DNA from: Gammaproteobacteria bacterium
GTDB taxonomy: Bacteria; Pseudomonadota; Gammaproteobacteria; Pseudomonadales; Azotimanducaceae
Reading direction: 5' to 3'
DNA length: 64,000 nucleotides
Assembly: GCA_007694905.1 (NCBI GenBank)
Contig: REEU01000285.1
Span: 31,980 to 95,979, forward strand
The notes below the pieces were generated by a model. It worked only from the letters and a program-made list of their open reading frames with translations, ran no database searches and was not told where the DNA came from. Both the position numbers and the translations under genes were made by a program. This document shows positions 25,335-34,066 of this stretch, one piece after another; the stretch's first letter is position 1, and the number at the start of each line of letters is the position of its first letter.

Positions 25335-27590
25335 TCACTTCGACACGATCACGAACTCGCCGCTGTCCAGGTCGAGTAGCGTCACGGCGCGTCGGGCGGC
25401 CGCGAATACCTGCCCAGTAGGCGTGATCAGCAGACGCATTGGATGATCGATGAAGGACTGCGGCAGCAGCGCGCAGGCCCCGGTTTCAGGGTGCACCTCG
25501 ACCAGCGAATTGCCCAGCAGCAGCAGGCGTTCCCTGTCAGCATGGTAAATCACCTGCTGCAGGCCTTCGTCGAGTTCCGGACGCATCGGGCCGATGTCTG
25601 CACAGTCGAGCGGGACTATCTCACGGTCACCGCTGCCGAGATTCACCCGCATCACGTTCTCGCCGAGCTGATTCGTCACGAAGAGCGTGTTGGCATCCGG
25701 CCCGAAGCTCAGAGAGTTGATGTTCTCGAATTCCGGTCCTTCCCCGCGCTCACCGGCCTGGGACAGTACGCTGCGTACTCCGGTCACTGTCTCCAGCGCC
25801 AGGATGGCTTCCTGCTGCACATCGGCCATGAGCAGGCGGTTACCGGCGGAATCGAACAACAGATCGGAGAGCACGCCGATAGGCGCTCCCGTGCCGATGG
25901 CGGACTGAGCCACGGTGGTCACGGCATCGGTCTCCAGGTCGACGGCAAACACCCGGTCGCGATACGCGACGTAGGCGACGCGCGCCGCTTCGTCCAGGGC
26001 CAGCCCCACGAGATCCTGTTCGAACGTTGCCACGACCCTTCGCTCGCCGGTCGCCACGTCCACCTCGACCAGCCGCTCCGCGGCGTTGCCGCCCCAGTCG
26101 GCGACATAGAAGCGCAGGATCTCCGCGCCGAACACCATCTGCCGCGGATCGATCAGGCGCGGGCCTTCGCCCAGCGTGCGCGCCAGCAGTTGCGAGCGCT
26201 CACCGGTATCCAGGTCAATGGCGACGATCGCTTCGAGGCCGTCGTCCGCCACCAGCAGCCGGTTGCGGGCGGCGTCCAGTGCCACGTCCCGGGGCTGGTC
26301 GAAATAGAGCGGGTGCGTGCGGACAACGGCGGAAAGTGTCTCCGGGCCTTCTGTACCCGCCAGGTCGATGACCGTGACCTCATCGACCCTCACCAGAAAC
26401 ACCCGGTCGTTTGCCAGGTCAGGCGCCAGCAGCGCCTGCGGCACGCTGCGCCCCGGCGTCAGCGAAGTACGCTCCCCCGTCGCGACATCGACCCGCCACA
26501 ACGGTCCGGTCTGATTGAATCCAGGGCCGAGGATCAGGGCATCGTCGACTCGAATCAGGTCCCGCGCATCCAGGCCCGGGCTCTCCGATGGATCGCTGCG
26601 GGCGAGTTCGGTGACCGTTCCGGCGTCGAGATCCACGGTCAGGATGACGGACAGGGATGCACCCGTCCCGGATGCCGGTACATAGCGCTGCAGAACATGC
26701 ACGACGGTCGAAGTCGGCGCACAGGCCAGGCCCTCGAAGTTCGGTACGCCCCACTCCGGGCCTGAATCGAAGTCGAGGACGGCGGCGCGGAATCCCTCGG
26801 GTGAGTCCAGCACCAGGACCTCTATCGCCACTTCCCCGGCAGCCGTCGTGGTCGCGTACACGAACCACTCCTGACTGGGGATGAAGCACGACCCGCCGTC
26901 CAATGCGGGCGCCGGTGACGGACGCAGCGTGGTTTCGTCGGTGATGAAGTTGTAGCTCACCAGGGTCGGCGTGTTCGCCGCCACGCTGGCCTGAAAGCTC
27001 GGCCCGATCAGGCGCCCGCCCACGGCGTCCAGGGTGAAGCGGTCGGGAACGCCTTCGAGCGTTACTACTACGGCGTCGAGTTCGTCGGAGGTGTTGCCGT
27101 CGTCGTCCTCCACGGTGACCGGCAGGCGGGTGAGTCCCTCGGTCAACGGTACGGTCGCGGTGAAGTCTACGCTCGTGGGGCTGTCCGTGCTGAGGGGCGC
27201 AATGCCGGTGCCAGCAACGGTGCCGCCAAGCCGCGCCAACCCGGCGCTGTTGCCAGCGTTGAGCGGAGCGAAACCGGTGTTCGCGATGACGTCGCCGATA
27301 CGCACCCGCGCCACCCCGGCGCTGCTCGCAGCGGTGCCACGGACGGTGACCGTATCCGTGCTGGTGCTCGAGATCGCCCAGGGAAACGTGATCGAGGCCG
27401 ACGCGGCGGCAGGTTCAACCGGACCGGGTTCGGGTTCGGGTTCGGGCGCAGGATCGGGAGCTGGTCCGGGATCGGGATCAGGCGCACCGCTGCCGACCGG
27501 TGGTCCTGAGGGTGGCGGATTGGAACCGCCGCCACCACAGCCCGCGAGCAAGGCAAGACCAAGCAACAAGCACACGAACTTCCCTGTCAT
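25335..27590 (-). CDS. Beta-propeller lipoprotein with NHL/SMP-like repeats
   Basis: A 751-residue exported lipoprotein. The signal peptide ends in LLAGCGGGG (Cys about 18). A Pro/Asp/Glu-rich linker (about 25-60, DPDPGPAPDPAPEPEPEPGP) follows, encoded by a simple repeated DNA stretch near 27412-27500. Residues about 70-170 look like a beta-sandwich domain. The rest contains many blades of the type LLVADDGLEAIVAIDLDTGERSQL and RLLMADVQQEAILALETVTGVRSVLS, so a large propeller is likely. It probably binds ligands or partners at the cell surface; no catalytic motif was seen. The start at 27590 gives a clean signal peptide. Confidence 0.8.
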   Translation of the reverse strand: MTGKFVCLLLGLALLAGCGGGGSNPPPSGPPVGSGAPDPDPGPAPDPAPEPEPEPGPVEPAAASASITFPWAISSTSTDTVTVRGTAASSAGVARVRIGDVIANTGFAPLNAGNSAGLARLGGTVAGTGIAPLSTDSPTSVDFTATVPLTEGLTRLPVTVEDDDGNTSDELDAVVVTLEGVPDRFTLDAVGGRLIGPSFQASVAANTPTLVSYNFITDETTLRPSPAPALDGGSCFIPSQEWFVYATTTAAGEVAIEVLVLDSPEGFRAAVLDFDSGPEWGVPNFEGLACAPTSTVVHVLQRYVPASGTGASLSVILTVDLDAGTVTELARSDPSESPGLDARDLIRVDDALILGPGFNQTGPLWRVDVATGERTSLTPGRSVPQALLAPDLANDRVFLVRVDEVTVIDLAGTEGPETLSAVVRTHPLYFDQPRDVALDAARNRLLVADDGLEAIVAIDLDTGERSQLLARTLGEGPRLIDPRQMVFGAEILRFYVADWGGNAAERLVEVDVATGERRVVATFEQDLVGLALDEAARVAYVAYRDRVFAVDLETDAVTTVAQSAIGTGAPIGVLSDLLFDSAGNRLLMADVQQEAILALETVTGVRSVLSQAGERGEGPEFENINSLSFGPDANTLFVTNQLGENVMRVNLGSGDREIVPLDCADIGPMRPELDEGLQQVIYHADRERLLLLGNSLVEVHPETGACALLPQSFIDHPMRLLITPTGQVFAAARRAVTLLDLDSGEFVIVSK

Positions 27591-27740
27591 GGACGCGCAC
27601 TCCAACGAGGCCGGAGCGGCCTCCTGCGCATCATCATCCGACCGGATCCCGGCGCGCGTCCAGCGAAAAATCGCTGCGGGTTCTGGAGTCCGTGCCGCGC
27701 CTGATAGCAGCAGCGGGCGGGTGCGCTACGGTAGCCGGTG

Positions 27741-28340
27741 TCAGCGCGCCTGGCCGTGGTACTCCGGGTTCGGGCGCATGTCGACGGCGGTGGCGAGCCG
27801 GTTGGTCATGTTGAAGAAGGCGGCGACCGCGGCGATGTCCCAGATGGCGCGATCGCTGAAGCCCGCGTCTCTGAGCGTCTGCCGGTCGGCCTCTTCGACG
27901 GTCTCCGGGGCCTGGGTCATCTGGACTGCAAACTCCAGCATGGCGCGCTGGGCGTCCGTGAGCGCGGCGCTGCGGAAGTTCATCACCAGCTGCTCGCCGA
28001 GCTTCGGATCGCCCGAGAGCTGGCGTACGGCGGCGCCGTGGGCGGTCAGGCAGTAGTAGCAGCGGTTTTCGGAGGAGACGGCGACGGCGATCATCTCCCG
28101 TTCGAGCTTGGACAGCGGCGAATCCGCCAGCATCAGATCGTTGTAGAAGGCGACGAAGTGCTCGAGCCGCTCGCCGTCGAAGCTGTAGCTGCGCAGGACG
28201 TTCGGCACGAAACCGAGACGTTCGTCGCAGCGGTCGAGATAGCTGCGCATGGCGTCACCAAGTTCGGCGCGCGGCCGTTCCGGGAGGTCCAGGGCGTGGG
28301 GCGCCTCGGTCTTCGATTTACCCTGCTTCGGCTTCGTCAT
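27741..28340 (-). CDS. Peroxidase-related AhpD-like protein (carboxymuconolactone decarboxylase family)
   Basis: A 199-residue helical protein. ENRCYYCLTAHG carries the CxxC plus His motif of AhpD-like alkylhydroperoxidases. The upstream LGFVPNVLRSYS and the C-terminal FFNMTNRLATAVDMRPNPEYHG match the uncharacterised peroxidase-related subfamily. The likely role is thiol-dependent peroxide reduction. The start at 28340 (MTKPKQGKSK) follows GGAGACC; the longer frame to 28385 has no ribosome site. It is divergent from the antiporter operon, 108 bp away. Confidence 0.9.
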   Translation of the reverse strand: MTKPKQGKSKTEAPHALDLPERPRAELGDAMRSYLDRCDERLGFVPNVLRSYSFDGERLEHFVAFYNDLMLADSPLSKLEREMIAVAVSSENRCYYCLTAHGAAVRQLSGDPKLGEQLVMNFRSAALTDAQRAMLEFAVQMTQAPETVEEADRQTLRDAGFSDRAIWDIAAVAAFFNMTNRLATAVDMRPNPEYHGQAR

Positions 28341-28448
28341 GTCACGGTCTCCTCGAATCGGAACTTTGGGTCTGATGCAGATCATGCCTCAGGCAAGCGC
28401 GCGTGTGAGAGCATGCTTCACTTCATTGCCTTCGAGCCGGGTATCGAA

Positions 28449-28994
28449 ATGACGCGGTTGGTCGACACCTCAGGCATGCACAGGTTCATTGCGGATCTGC
28501 CCGCCCTGAGCGCGCGCGTGGCCGTGCTGGCGGCAATCTGGTGGGTGCTCACCGGCGGCGAGACAAGCTCCTGGGACTGGGGCGTTCCCGCCGTCCTCGT
28601 CGCGGCAAGCCTGCGCCCCGGGCTCGGCAGCGGCGGTGCCTGGCGCTTGAGCCTGATGGGGCTACTGCGGTTTCTGCCGGCATTCGTCTGGTACAACATG
28701 CGCGGGGCACTCGAGGTCGCGATCCTTGCGCTGGATCCCCGCCGCCATCCCGACCCGGTGTTGATCGGCTATCCGCTACGCCTGCCGCCGGGTCCGGCGC
28801 GGGTGTTCATGGCCAATCTCATCAACCTGGTTCCCGGCACGCTGAGCACGCGGCTCACCGTACGCGGCATCGAAATCCACGTGCTTACCGCTTCGGTCTC
28901 CGTGACCCGAACCCTGACGATCCTCGAGCGGCGCGTAGCGGATCTGTTCGCGCTGCAGCTGGCCCCGGGTGCTGTCGGAGACTCGCAACCATGA
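28449..28994 (+). CDS. mnhE: Mrp antiporter subunit E
   Basis: A 181-residue membrane protein, first gene of a seven-gene operon for a multisubunit cation/proton antiporter. FLPAFVWYNMRGALEVAILALDP and FMANLINLVPGTLSTRLTVRGIEIHVL are the conserved MrpE signatures. In-frame ATGs at 28413 and 28476 are alternatives, and no start has a strong ribosome site. The stop overlaps the next ATG by 4 bp. Confidence 0.9.
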   Translation: MTRLVDTSGMHRFIADLPALSARVAVLAAIWWVLTGGETSSWDWGVPAVLVAASLRPGLGSGGAWRLSLMGLLRFLPAFVWYNMRGALEVAILALDPRRHPDPVLIGYPLRLPPGPARVFMANLINLVPGTLSTRLTVRGIEIHVLTASVSVTRTLTILERRVADLFALQLAPGAVGDSQP

Positions 28995-29278
28995 CGGTTT
29001 TCTATCTGGCCGGCGCGCTGTTTCTGCTCGGCAATGTGGCCGTGGCCCTGGCCCGGGTGCTGCGCGGACCTACGGCGGCGGACCGTATGTTGAGTGGCGA
29101 GCTGATGGGGACCACGGCGGTGGCCGTTTTGCTGCTGCTCTACGGCGCCACCGGCATCGAAGCCCTGCTCGACGTCGCGCTGGTGTTCGCTATTCTCGCT
29201 GCCATGGCCGTGGTCACGTTCGTCCGGCGGACCTGGCCCGAAGATCCCGTCGACGACAATGGGGGGGAGACGCCATGA
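28991..29278 (+). CDS. mnhF: Mrp antiporter subunit F
   Basis: A 95-residue protein with three membrane helices. ARVLRGPTAADRMLSGELMGT is the conserved MrpF core (R-x-x-x-G-P-T-x-x-D-R). The short acidic tail is soluble. It overlaps the genes on both sides by 4 bp (ATGA), so it is made in step with E and G. MrpF is one of the small subunits that pack against E and G in the complex. Confidence 0.93.
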   Translation: MTVFYLAGALFLLGNVAVALARVLRGPTAADRMLSGELMGTTAVAVLLLLYGATGIEALLDVALVFAILAAMAVVTFVRRTWPEDPVDDNGGETP

Positions 29279-29568
29279 TCATGATGGCCGGTACCGTGCT
29301 GATCGTGCTGGGTCTGCTGTTCTTCCTGTCGGGGACGGTGGGCCTGCTGCGCTTCCCTGACGTGTTCACCCGACTGCACGCGCTGAGCAAGGCCGACACG
29401 CTGGCGCTGGGCCTGGTCTGCGCCGGCCTTGCGCTGCACGCGGACGACGGCGCACTGCAACTCAAGCTGCTGCTGATCTGGCTGCTCGTGATCGTTTCCG
29501 GCGCCACCTGCTCGAGCCTGATCGCGCGCGCTGCCCTCGCCCACGGCATCCGACCCTGGCAACGGTGA
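29275..29568 (+). CDS. mnhG: Mrp antiporter subunit G
   Basis: A 97-residue protein with three helices. GTVGLLRFPDVFTRLHALSKADTLALGLVCAGLAL is the conserved MrpG sequence (RFPDVYTRxHAATKxxTLG in relatives). It overlaps mnhF by 4 bp and is followed by the three-domain fusion gene after 7 bp. Confidence 0.93.
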   Translation: MIMMAGTVLIVLGLLFFLSGTVGLLRFPDVFTRLHALSKADTLALGLVCAGLALHADDGALQLKLLLIWLLVIVSGATCSSLIARAALAHGIRPWQR

Positions 29569-29575
29569 CGGCCTG

Positions 29576-30511
29576 ATGCATCCCGTCGAAGTCACCTTCG
29601 ATGCCCTGCTGCTGTTCAGCATGGTCGTACTGGCGTGGCAGGGCGTGCACGCGCGCAACATGTTCCGCGCGGTGGTCAGCTTCATGATGTTCGGCCTGCT
29701 GACAGCCGTGGCCTGGGTGCGGCTGGAGGCACCCGACATCGCGCTCGCCGAGGCGTCGCTCGGCGCCGGACTCACCGGTGCGCTGCTGCTGGCGACGCTG
29801 GGTCGCCTGGGACCGGAACGGCGCGGCCCCCGCCGGCGACGTGCCATGAAGCTGTCCATGCTGCCCTGGCTGGCACTGGGTCTCGTGGGCACGACGGTTC
29901 TGCTGGCCGTGACCCTCTCGCTGCCGGCACCAGGACTGGGCGAGGCGGTGCTCGCCGCCATGCCTGCGGCAGGGGTCGACTCACCGGTGACCGCCGTGCT
30001 GCTCAATTTCCGCGCCTGGGACACGCTGCTGGAGATCGGGGTGATGCTACTGGCCGTCATCGCGCTGTGGTCGCTAGGGCAGGACGTTCTGGCGAGCACG
30101 TCGCGGCTGCCGGCACCGGCCCTGCCGGCGCTGGTGCGGGTGCTGTTCCCGTTGTTCGTGCTGAGCACGTTCTACCTGCTTTGGCGTGGAGGCCACGGCC
30201 CCGGCGGCGCCTTTCCGGCAGGCGCTCTGCTCGCGGCCGGCCTGGTGCTGGCGTTGCTCGCGGGGGCACGGGTACCCGAGCGGATGCGGGGTGCGCCGCT
30301 GCGCTGGGCGGTGGGCGGCGGCCTGTTTGCTTTCCTGATCGTCGCCGTCGGGGGGATGTGGGCGGCCGGGGCCTTCTTCGCCTATCCGCCGCAGCACGCG
30401 TCGATTCTCATCGCCATCGTCGAGATCGCGGCAGGGCTGTCCATCGGCGTGATGCTCACCGCCCTGTTTCTCGGCGGCGAGCCCACGGAAGTCAGGCGAG
30501 GACGAACGTGA
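29576..30511 (+). CDS. Fusion of the MrpA C-terminal segment (MbhD/MbhE-like) with MrpB
   Basis: A 311-residue membrane protein in three parts. Residues about 1-85 are DUF4040/MbhD-like (HARNMFRAVVSFMMFGLLTAVAWVRLEAPDIALAEASLGAGLTGALLL). Residues about 95-165 are like MbhE and the matching end of MrpA (SPVTAVLLNFRAWDTLLEIGVML). Residues about 180-300 are MrpB (YLLWRGGHGPGGAFPAGALLAAGLVLALL and SILIAIVEIAAGLSIGVML). In Mrp operons of Bacillus these segments belong to the large MrpA and a separate MrpB. The gene lies between G and C and overlaps mnhC by 4 bp. Confidence 0.9.
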   Translation: MHPVEVTFDALLLFSMVVLAWQGVHARNMFRAVVSFMMFGLLTAVAWVRLEAPDIALAEASLGAGLTGALLLATLGRLGPERRGPRRRRAMKLSMLPWLALGLVGTTVLLAVTLSLPAPGLGEAVLAAMPAAGVDSPVTAVLLNFRAWDTLLEIGVMLLAVIALWSLGQDVLASTSRLPAPALPALVRVLFPLFVLSTFYLLWRGGHGPGGAFPAGALLAAGLVLALLAGARVPERMRGAPLRWAVGGGLFAFLIVAVGGMWAAGAFFAYPPQHASILIAIVEIAAGLSIGVMLTALFLGGEPTEVRRGRT

Positions 30512-30786
30512 GCCTGCCGCCCGGCACGCTGTTCCTGTTGGCGTCCGCGTTGCTGTTCGCCATCGGCACCCACGGCCTGGTGACTTGCCGTCATCTCCTG
30601 CGCAAGGTGCTGGCGCTGAACGTGGCCACCACCGGTGTTTTTTTGCTCCTGGTGACCCTGGGCCGCAGCGGTACGACTGTGGATCCCGTGCCCCATGCCA
30701 TGGTGCTGACCGGTATCGTGGTGGCGCTGAGCACCACCGCCGTGGCGTTGGGGCTGATCGTCCGCCTCGAGCGACGGCGACCCTGA
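30508..30786 (+). CDS. mnhC: Mrp antiporter subunit C (NuoK-like)
   Basis: A 92-residue protein with three helices, homologous to NuoK of respiratory complex I. HLLRKVLALNVATTGVFLLLVTLGR and DPVPHAMVLTGIVVALSTTAVALGL are conserved; the latter is the NuoK-like D-P-x-P-x-A-x-x-L-T-x-I-V segment. It starts at a GTG overlapping the previous stop by 4 bp. Confidence 0.92.
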   Translation: MSLPPGTLFLLASALLFAIGTHGLVTCRHLLRKVLALNVATTGVFLLLVTLGRSGTTVDPVPHAMVLTGIVVALSTTAVALGLIVRLERRRP

Positions 30787-30790
30787 CGCC

Positions 30791-32269
30791 GTGGATCTGC
30801 CGTCGACCGCCGTACTCGTCGTCGTCCTCGTGACGTTGCCCCTGGCAGCAGCCACCCTGCTCTTCGCCAGCGGCCGGCAGCCGCGAACGCTGACCCTCGC
30901 GGCAGCGCTGCTGTTGACCGTCGCCGCGCTGGCGCTGGGCTGGAACGTGCACATCGAGGGCGTCAGCGTGCATCGCATCGGCGGCTGGGCCGCACCGCTC
31001 GGCATTCACTGGCAGGTCACACCATCGGGAACGGTGATGCTGCTGGCCACCGCGCTGGTGGGGCTCGCAGGCGCAGTCTACGGGGCCGGTTATTTCCTGC
31101 ATCGGGCAGGACCCGAGGGACGCATGGCGCGAGTCTTCATGCCGCTTTGGCTGTTCGCCTGGGGCGGCCTGAATGCGCTGTTCGTGGCGGCGGACCTGTT
31201 CAACCTGTACGTGGCGCTGGAAGTGATGACGCTTGCATCGGTGGCGCTGGTGGCCCTGTCCGCCCGGCGCATGGCGCTGCAGGCGGCCATGCGTTACCTG
31301 CTTGCCGGCCTGTTCGGTTCGGTGATCTACCTGCTCGGCGTGGCGCTGCTCTACGGCCAGTACGGGGTCCTCGATTTCGATGCGCTCGCCACGATGCTGG
31401 ATCCGGACGACCCGGGCAGCCGCGCCGGTGCCGTGGCCCTGACCGTCGGACTGCTGGCGAAGGCCGCGATCTTTCCGCTGCACTTCTGGCTGCCGGGGGC
31501 TCACGGCCGGGCAGAACCGCCGGTCAGCGCGCTGCTCTCCGGTCTGGTGGTGGCGGCGGCGTTCTACCTGATGCTGCGACTGTGGTTCGGTCCGCTTGCG
31601 GGCATGCTGAACTTCGGCGCCGGGACGCTGCTAGGCGTGCTCGGGGCCGGAGCGCTGCTCTGGGGCGGCGTGCTGGCGTTGCTGCAGCGGCGCCTGAAGA
31701 TGCTGGTGGCCTACTCCACCGTGTCCCAGTTCGGATTCGCCATGCTGGTGTTTCCGCTGGCAGTCAGCGGCAACCGAGCGCCGGTGCTCGCCGGCGGCAC
31801 CCTGCTGCTGGCCAATCACGCCCTGGCGAAGGCAGCGCTGTTCCTCGCAGCCGGCACCCTGGTCCGGGCCAGCGGCAGCGAGCGGATCGGGCAGCTGGTG
31901 GGCTTTTCCGGGCGCGCCCGCTGGGCCTGGCTGGCGGTGATCCTGGCCTCGGCTGCGTTGATCGGCCTGCCGCCGACACTCGGCTTCAGCGCCAAGTGGC
32001 TGCTGCTGCAGGCCGCGGTCACCGAAGGCGCCTGGTGGTGGCTGGCGGTCATGCTCGGCGGGACGCTGCTGACCTTCGCTTACCTCGGAAGATTGCTGGA
32101 GCTGGCGTTACTCGATGCAGCGCCCGGACCTTCACCGCCGCCCGTCCTGACGCCAGCATTGCTCGCGCCGGCGCTGCTCCTTGCGCTGCTGGCCTGCGTC
32201 ACGGGCCTGTGGGCATTCGACTTCGAACTCGACGGCAAAGCGCTTGCGCGCCTGGAGCCGGGGTCATGA
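30791..32269 (+). CDS. mnhD: Mrp antiporter subunit D (NuoN/NuoM-like)
   Basis: A 492-residue membrane protein with about 14 helices and a GTG start. It carries the proton-channel motifs of this family: FNLYVALEVMTLASVALVAL with the key Glu, LLAKAAIFPLHFWLPGAHGRAEPPVSALLSGLVV with the Lys, and LKMLVAYSTVSQFGFAML. HALAKAALFLAAGTLV adds the second Lys. It should be one of two ion-conducting subunits of the complex. It overlaps the following gene by 4 bp. Confidence 0.93.
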   Translation: MDLPSTAVLVVVLVTLPLAAATLLFASGRQPRTLTLAAALLLTVAALALGWNVHIEGVSVHRIGGWAAPLGIHWQVTPSGTVMLLATALVGLAGAVYGAGYFLHRAGPEGRMARVFMPLWLFAWGGLNALFVAADLFNLYVALEVMTLASVALVALSARRMALQAAMRYLLAGLFGSVIYLLGVALLYGQYGVLDFDALATMLDPDDPGSRAGAVALTVGLLAKAAIFPLHFWLPGAHGRAEPPVSALLSGLVVAAAFYLMLRLWFGPLAGMLNFGAGTLLGVLGAGALLWGGVLALLQRRLKMLVAYSTVSQFGFAMLVFPLAVSGNRAPVLAGGTLLLANHALAKAALFLAAGTLVRASGSERIGQLVGFSGRARWAWLAVILASAALIGLPPTLGFSAKWLLLQAAVTEGAWWWLAVMLGGTLLTFAYLGRLLELALLDAAPGPSPPPVLTPALLAPALLLALLACVTGLWAFDFELDGKALARLEPGS

Positions 32270-33807
32270 CCGCCGCCGCGTTGCTGACACCCTGGCTGCT
32301 GCTGGCGCTGCTGCTGTGGCCGCGCAGTCGGCGTCTGGGCCTCGCACTCGCGGCCTGGGCGGCGTTGCCGGCGCTGTTGCTGGCCTTGATGCCGGGCGCG
32401 ATCCCGCCGTTGAATCTGGGTCCGCTCGGCTTCGAAGCCGATGCCTTCGGGCGTGCCTTCCTGCTGTTCTCGGCGCTGATCTGGTGGCTGGCGGGCCTGT
32501 TCGCCGCAAGCTGGATGCGGGGTCGCTCCGATCGCCTGCCTTTCACCGCGGCCTGGCTGACGACGCTTGGCGGCAGCGTTGGTCTGCTGCTGGCGCAGGA
32601 TCTGCTGAGTCTCTACGTCTGCTTCGCCGTCGCCAGCCTCGCCGCCTGGGGGCTGGTGCTGGCGGGGGAGGATGCGCGCCGGAGCCGATCCGCCGCCCGC
32701 CTCTATCTGTCGCTGATGGCGATCGCCGAGGTGGCGCTGCTCACCGGCATCGCGGCGGCTGCAACGGTGGAAAGTCTCGACTTCGGCAGTCTCAACGCCT
32801 CGGGCGCAGGGGGACTGGCGCTCACGGCGTTCGCGCTCGGCTTCGCCATCAAGCTCGGCGTGCTCGGCGTCCACCTCTGGTTGCCCCCAGCCCATGCCGC
32901 CGCGCCACTGCCGGCCAGTGCGGTGCTGAGCGCCGTACTGGTGAAAGCCGGACTCTTCGGCTGGCTGCGGCTGCTGCCAGCGGATCCGACGGGGCTGGAA
33001 GCCTGGGCTGCAGCGTTGGTGCTGCTGGGGTTGGCTGCGGTGTTCTACGGGGCGCTGATGGGCGTCACCCGAGATCACCCGAAGCAGGTTCTCGCGTTCT
33101 CGACGGTGAGCCAGGTGGGTCTCCTGCTCGTGGCCGTGGCACTGGGCAGCCTCGACGACGGCACGGTCGCGTTGCTTGCCGGTCATCATGCACTGGCGAA
33201 AGCGGCTGCATTCCTCGGGCTCGGCGTGCTCGCCACGGCCTCCGGTGGCCTTCGCAGCGCGGCACTGCTGGGGCTGGCCGCCACGGCGCTGGTGCTCATC
33301 GGGGCGCCGTTCACCAGCGGTGCGGTGGCGAAATCCATCCTCGAAACAGGGCTCCATGGCGGCGGCTGGGCGGACGCGTTCACAGTGGCGCTGACGTTCT
33401 CGGCGACGGCGACCACGCTGCTCATGCTGCGCTTCGCTGTGCTGGCGCTTGGGTATGCCACAACGCGGACGCTGACGGCAGGTCTCTGGCTGCCCTGGAC
33501 GCTCCTGCTGATCGCCATGCTGCTTGCGCCCTGGTGGCTGCCGGACGCGCGCGGGCTGGCGAGTTTCAGTCTCGGGCAGGTCTGGCCCGTGCTGCTCGGA
33601 CTCGCGATCGGCTACGGGGCGATGCGCCTCGACTTGCCGCGGCCGCGCCCTGCCGGGATCGTCAGTCCCGCTCTTGGCCGATTGACGAGGTTGCGATTGA
33701 GCCGCATCGCCCACATCGAACGCTGGCTGCTGCGTTGGACGAACGTGGGCCGCATGCTGCTGCTCCTGTCGCTGGGCATGCTGGGCCTGCTCTTCCTCGG
33801 CGCGTAA
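32266..33807 (+). CDS. Second NuoL/M/N-like antiporter subunit (MrpA/MrpD type)
   Basis: A 513-residue membrane protein with about 14 helices and a complete set of channel motifs: DLLSLYVCFAVASLAAWGLV, FAIKLGVLGVHLWLPPAHAAAPLPASAVLSAVLVKAGLFGW, PKQVLAFSTVSQVGLLLVAVAL and GHHALAKAAAFLGLGVL. At the first site the key Glu of mnhD (LYVALE) is replaced by Phe/Ala, which may alter ion coupling. It probably stands in for the missing N-terminal part of MrpA. It is the last gene of the operon. Confidence 0.9.
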   Translation: MTAAALLTPWLLLALLLWPRSRRLGLALAAWAALPALLLALMPGAIPPLNLGPLGFEADAFGRAFLLFSALIWWLAGLFAASWMRGRSDRLPFTAAWLTTLGGSVGLLLAQDLLSLYVCFAVASLAAWGLVLAGEDARRSRSAARLYLSLMAIAEVALLTGIAAAATVESLDFGSLNASGAGGLALTAFALGFAIKLGVLGVHLWLPPAHAAAPLPASAVLSAVLVKAGLFGWLRLLPADPTGLEAWAAALVLLGLAAVFYGALMGVTRDHPKQVLAFSTVSQVGLLLVAVALGSLDDGTVALLAGHHALAKAAAFLGLGVLATASGGLRSAALLGLAATALVLIGAPFTSGAVAKSILETGLHGGGWADAFTVALTFSATATTLLMLRFAVLALGYATTRTLTAGLWLPWTLLLIAMLLAPWWLPDARGLASFSLGQVWPVLLGLAIGYGAMRLDLPRPRPAGIVSPALGRLTRLRLSRIAHIERWLLRWTNVGRMLLLLSLGMLGLLFLGA

Positions 33808-33885
33808 TCGCGGCATCGAGCGTATTCGGCGCGTCTGTTTAGCGGAAGGAACAACGTCGATGCTTGCGAGGCCCAGTGGGAAGCG

Positions 33886-33948
33886 ACGTCCGCGCAGCGG
33901 GCGTCGCGATCTGCGCGACGCCAATCGCCACGCCCGCTGCGCGGACGT
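33886..33948. repeat. Cruciform-type palindromic element (REP-like)
   Basis: Two perfect 19-bp arms, ACGTCCGCGCAGCGGGCGT (33886-33904) and its reverse complement (33930-33948), flank a 25-bp centre. The centre can form its own stem (GCGTCGCG with CGCGACGC). The element lies between the antiporter operon and the ArsR-controlled operon, where it may also end transcription. Confidence 0.8.
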
Positions 33949-34029
33949 GTGCTCCCATTGACGAATCGCTGGACTCGGACGCTTCACTCGCAGGAAGCGC
34001 TGTTGTGTGAGGGGCTGGGCTGTGTTCTT

Positions 34030-34049
34030 ATAACGGTAATTCTGGTTAT
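34030..34049. promoter_or_regulatory. Probable ArsR operator
   Basis: The imperfect palindrome ATAACGGTAATTCTGGTTAT has ATAAC/GTTAT arms and a symmetric AATT at its centre. It is AT-rich and sits 17 bp upstream of the ATP-grasp gene, whose operon ends with an arsR gene. ArsR-family sites have this form and position. No canonical -35/-10 pair stands out. Confidence 0.65.
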
Positions 34050-34066
34050 TTGGAAATAGCGGCACC

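Noticed and set aside
27412..27500. Simple-sequence DNA repeat
   Set aside because: It encodes the Pro/Asp/Glu linker of the propeller lipoprotein and needs no separate explanation.
27738..28448. N-terminal extension of mnhE
   Set aside because: The frame is open across the divergent AhpD-like gene. The known MrpE length begins near 28449.
30074..31504. Minus-strand frame of 476 codons
   Set aside because: It is antisense to the antiporter subunits and has no recognisable protein features.
31147..32265. N-terminal extension of the last antiporter gene
   Set aside because: The frame is open far upstream, but this part is in another frame of mnhD; the ATG at 32266 with 4-bp overlap is the natural start.
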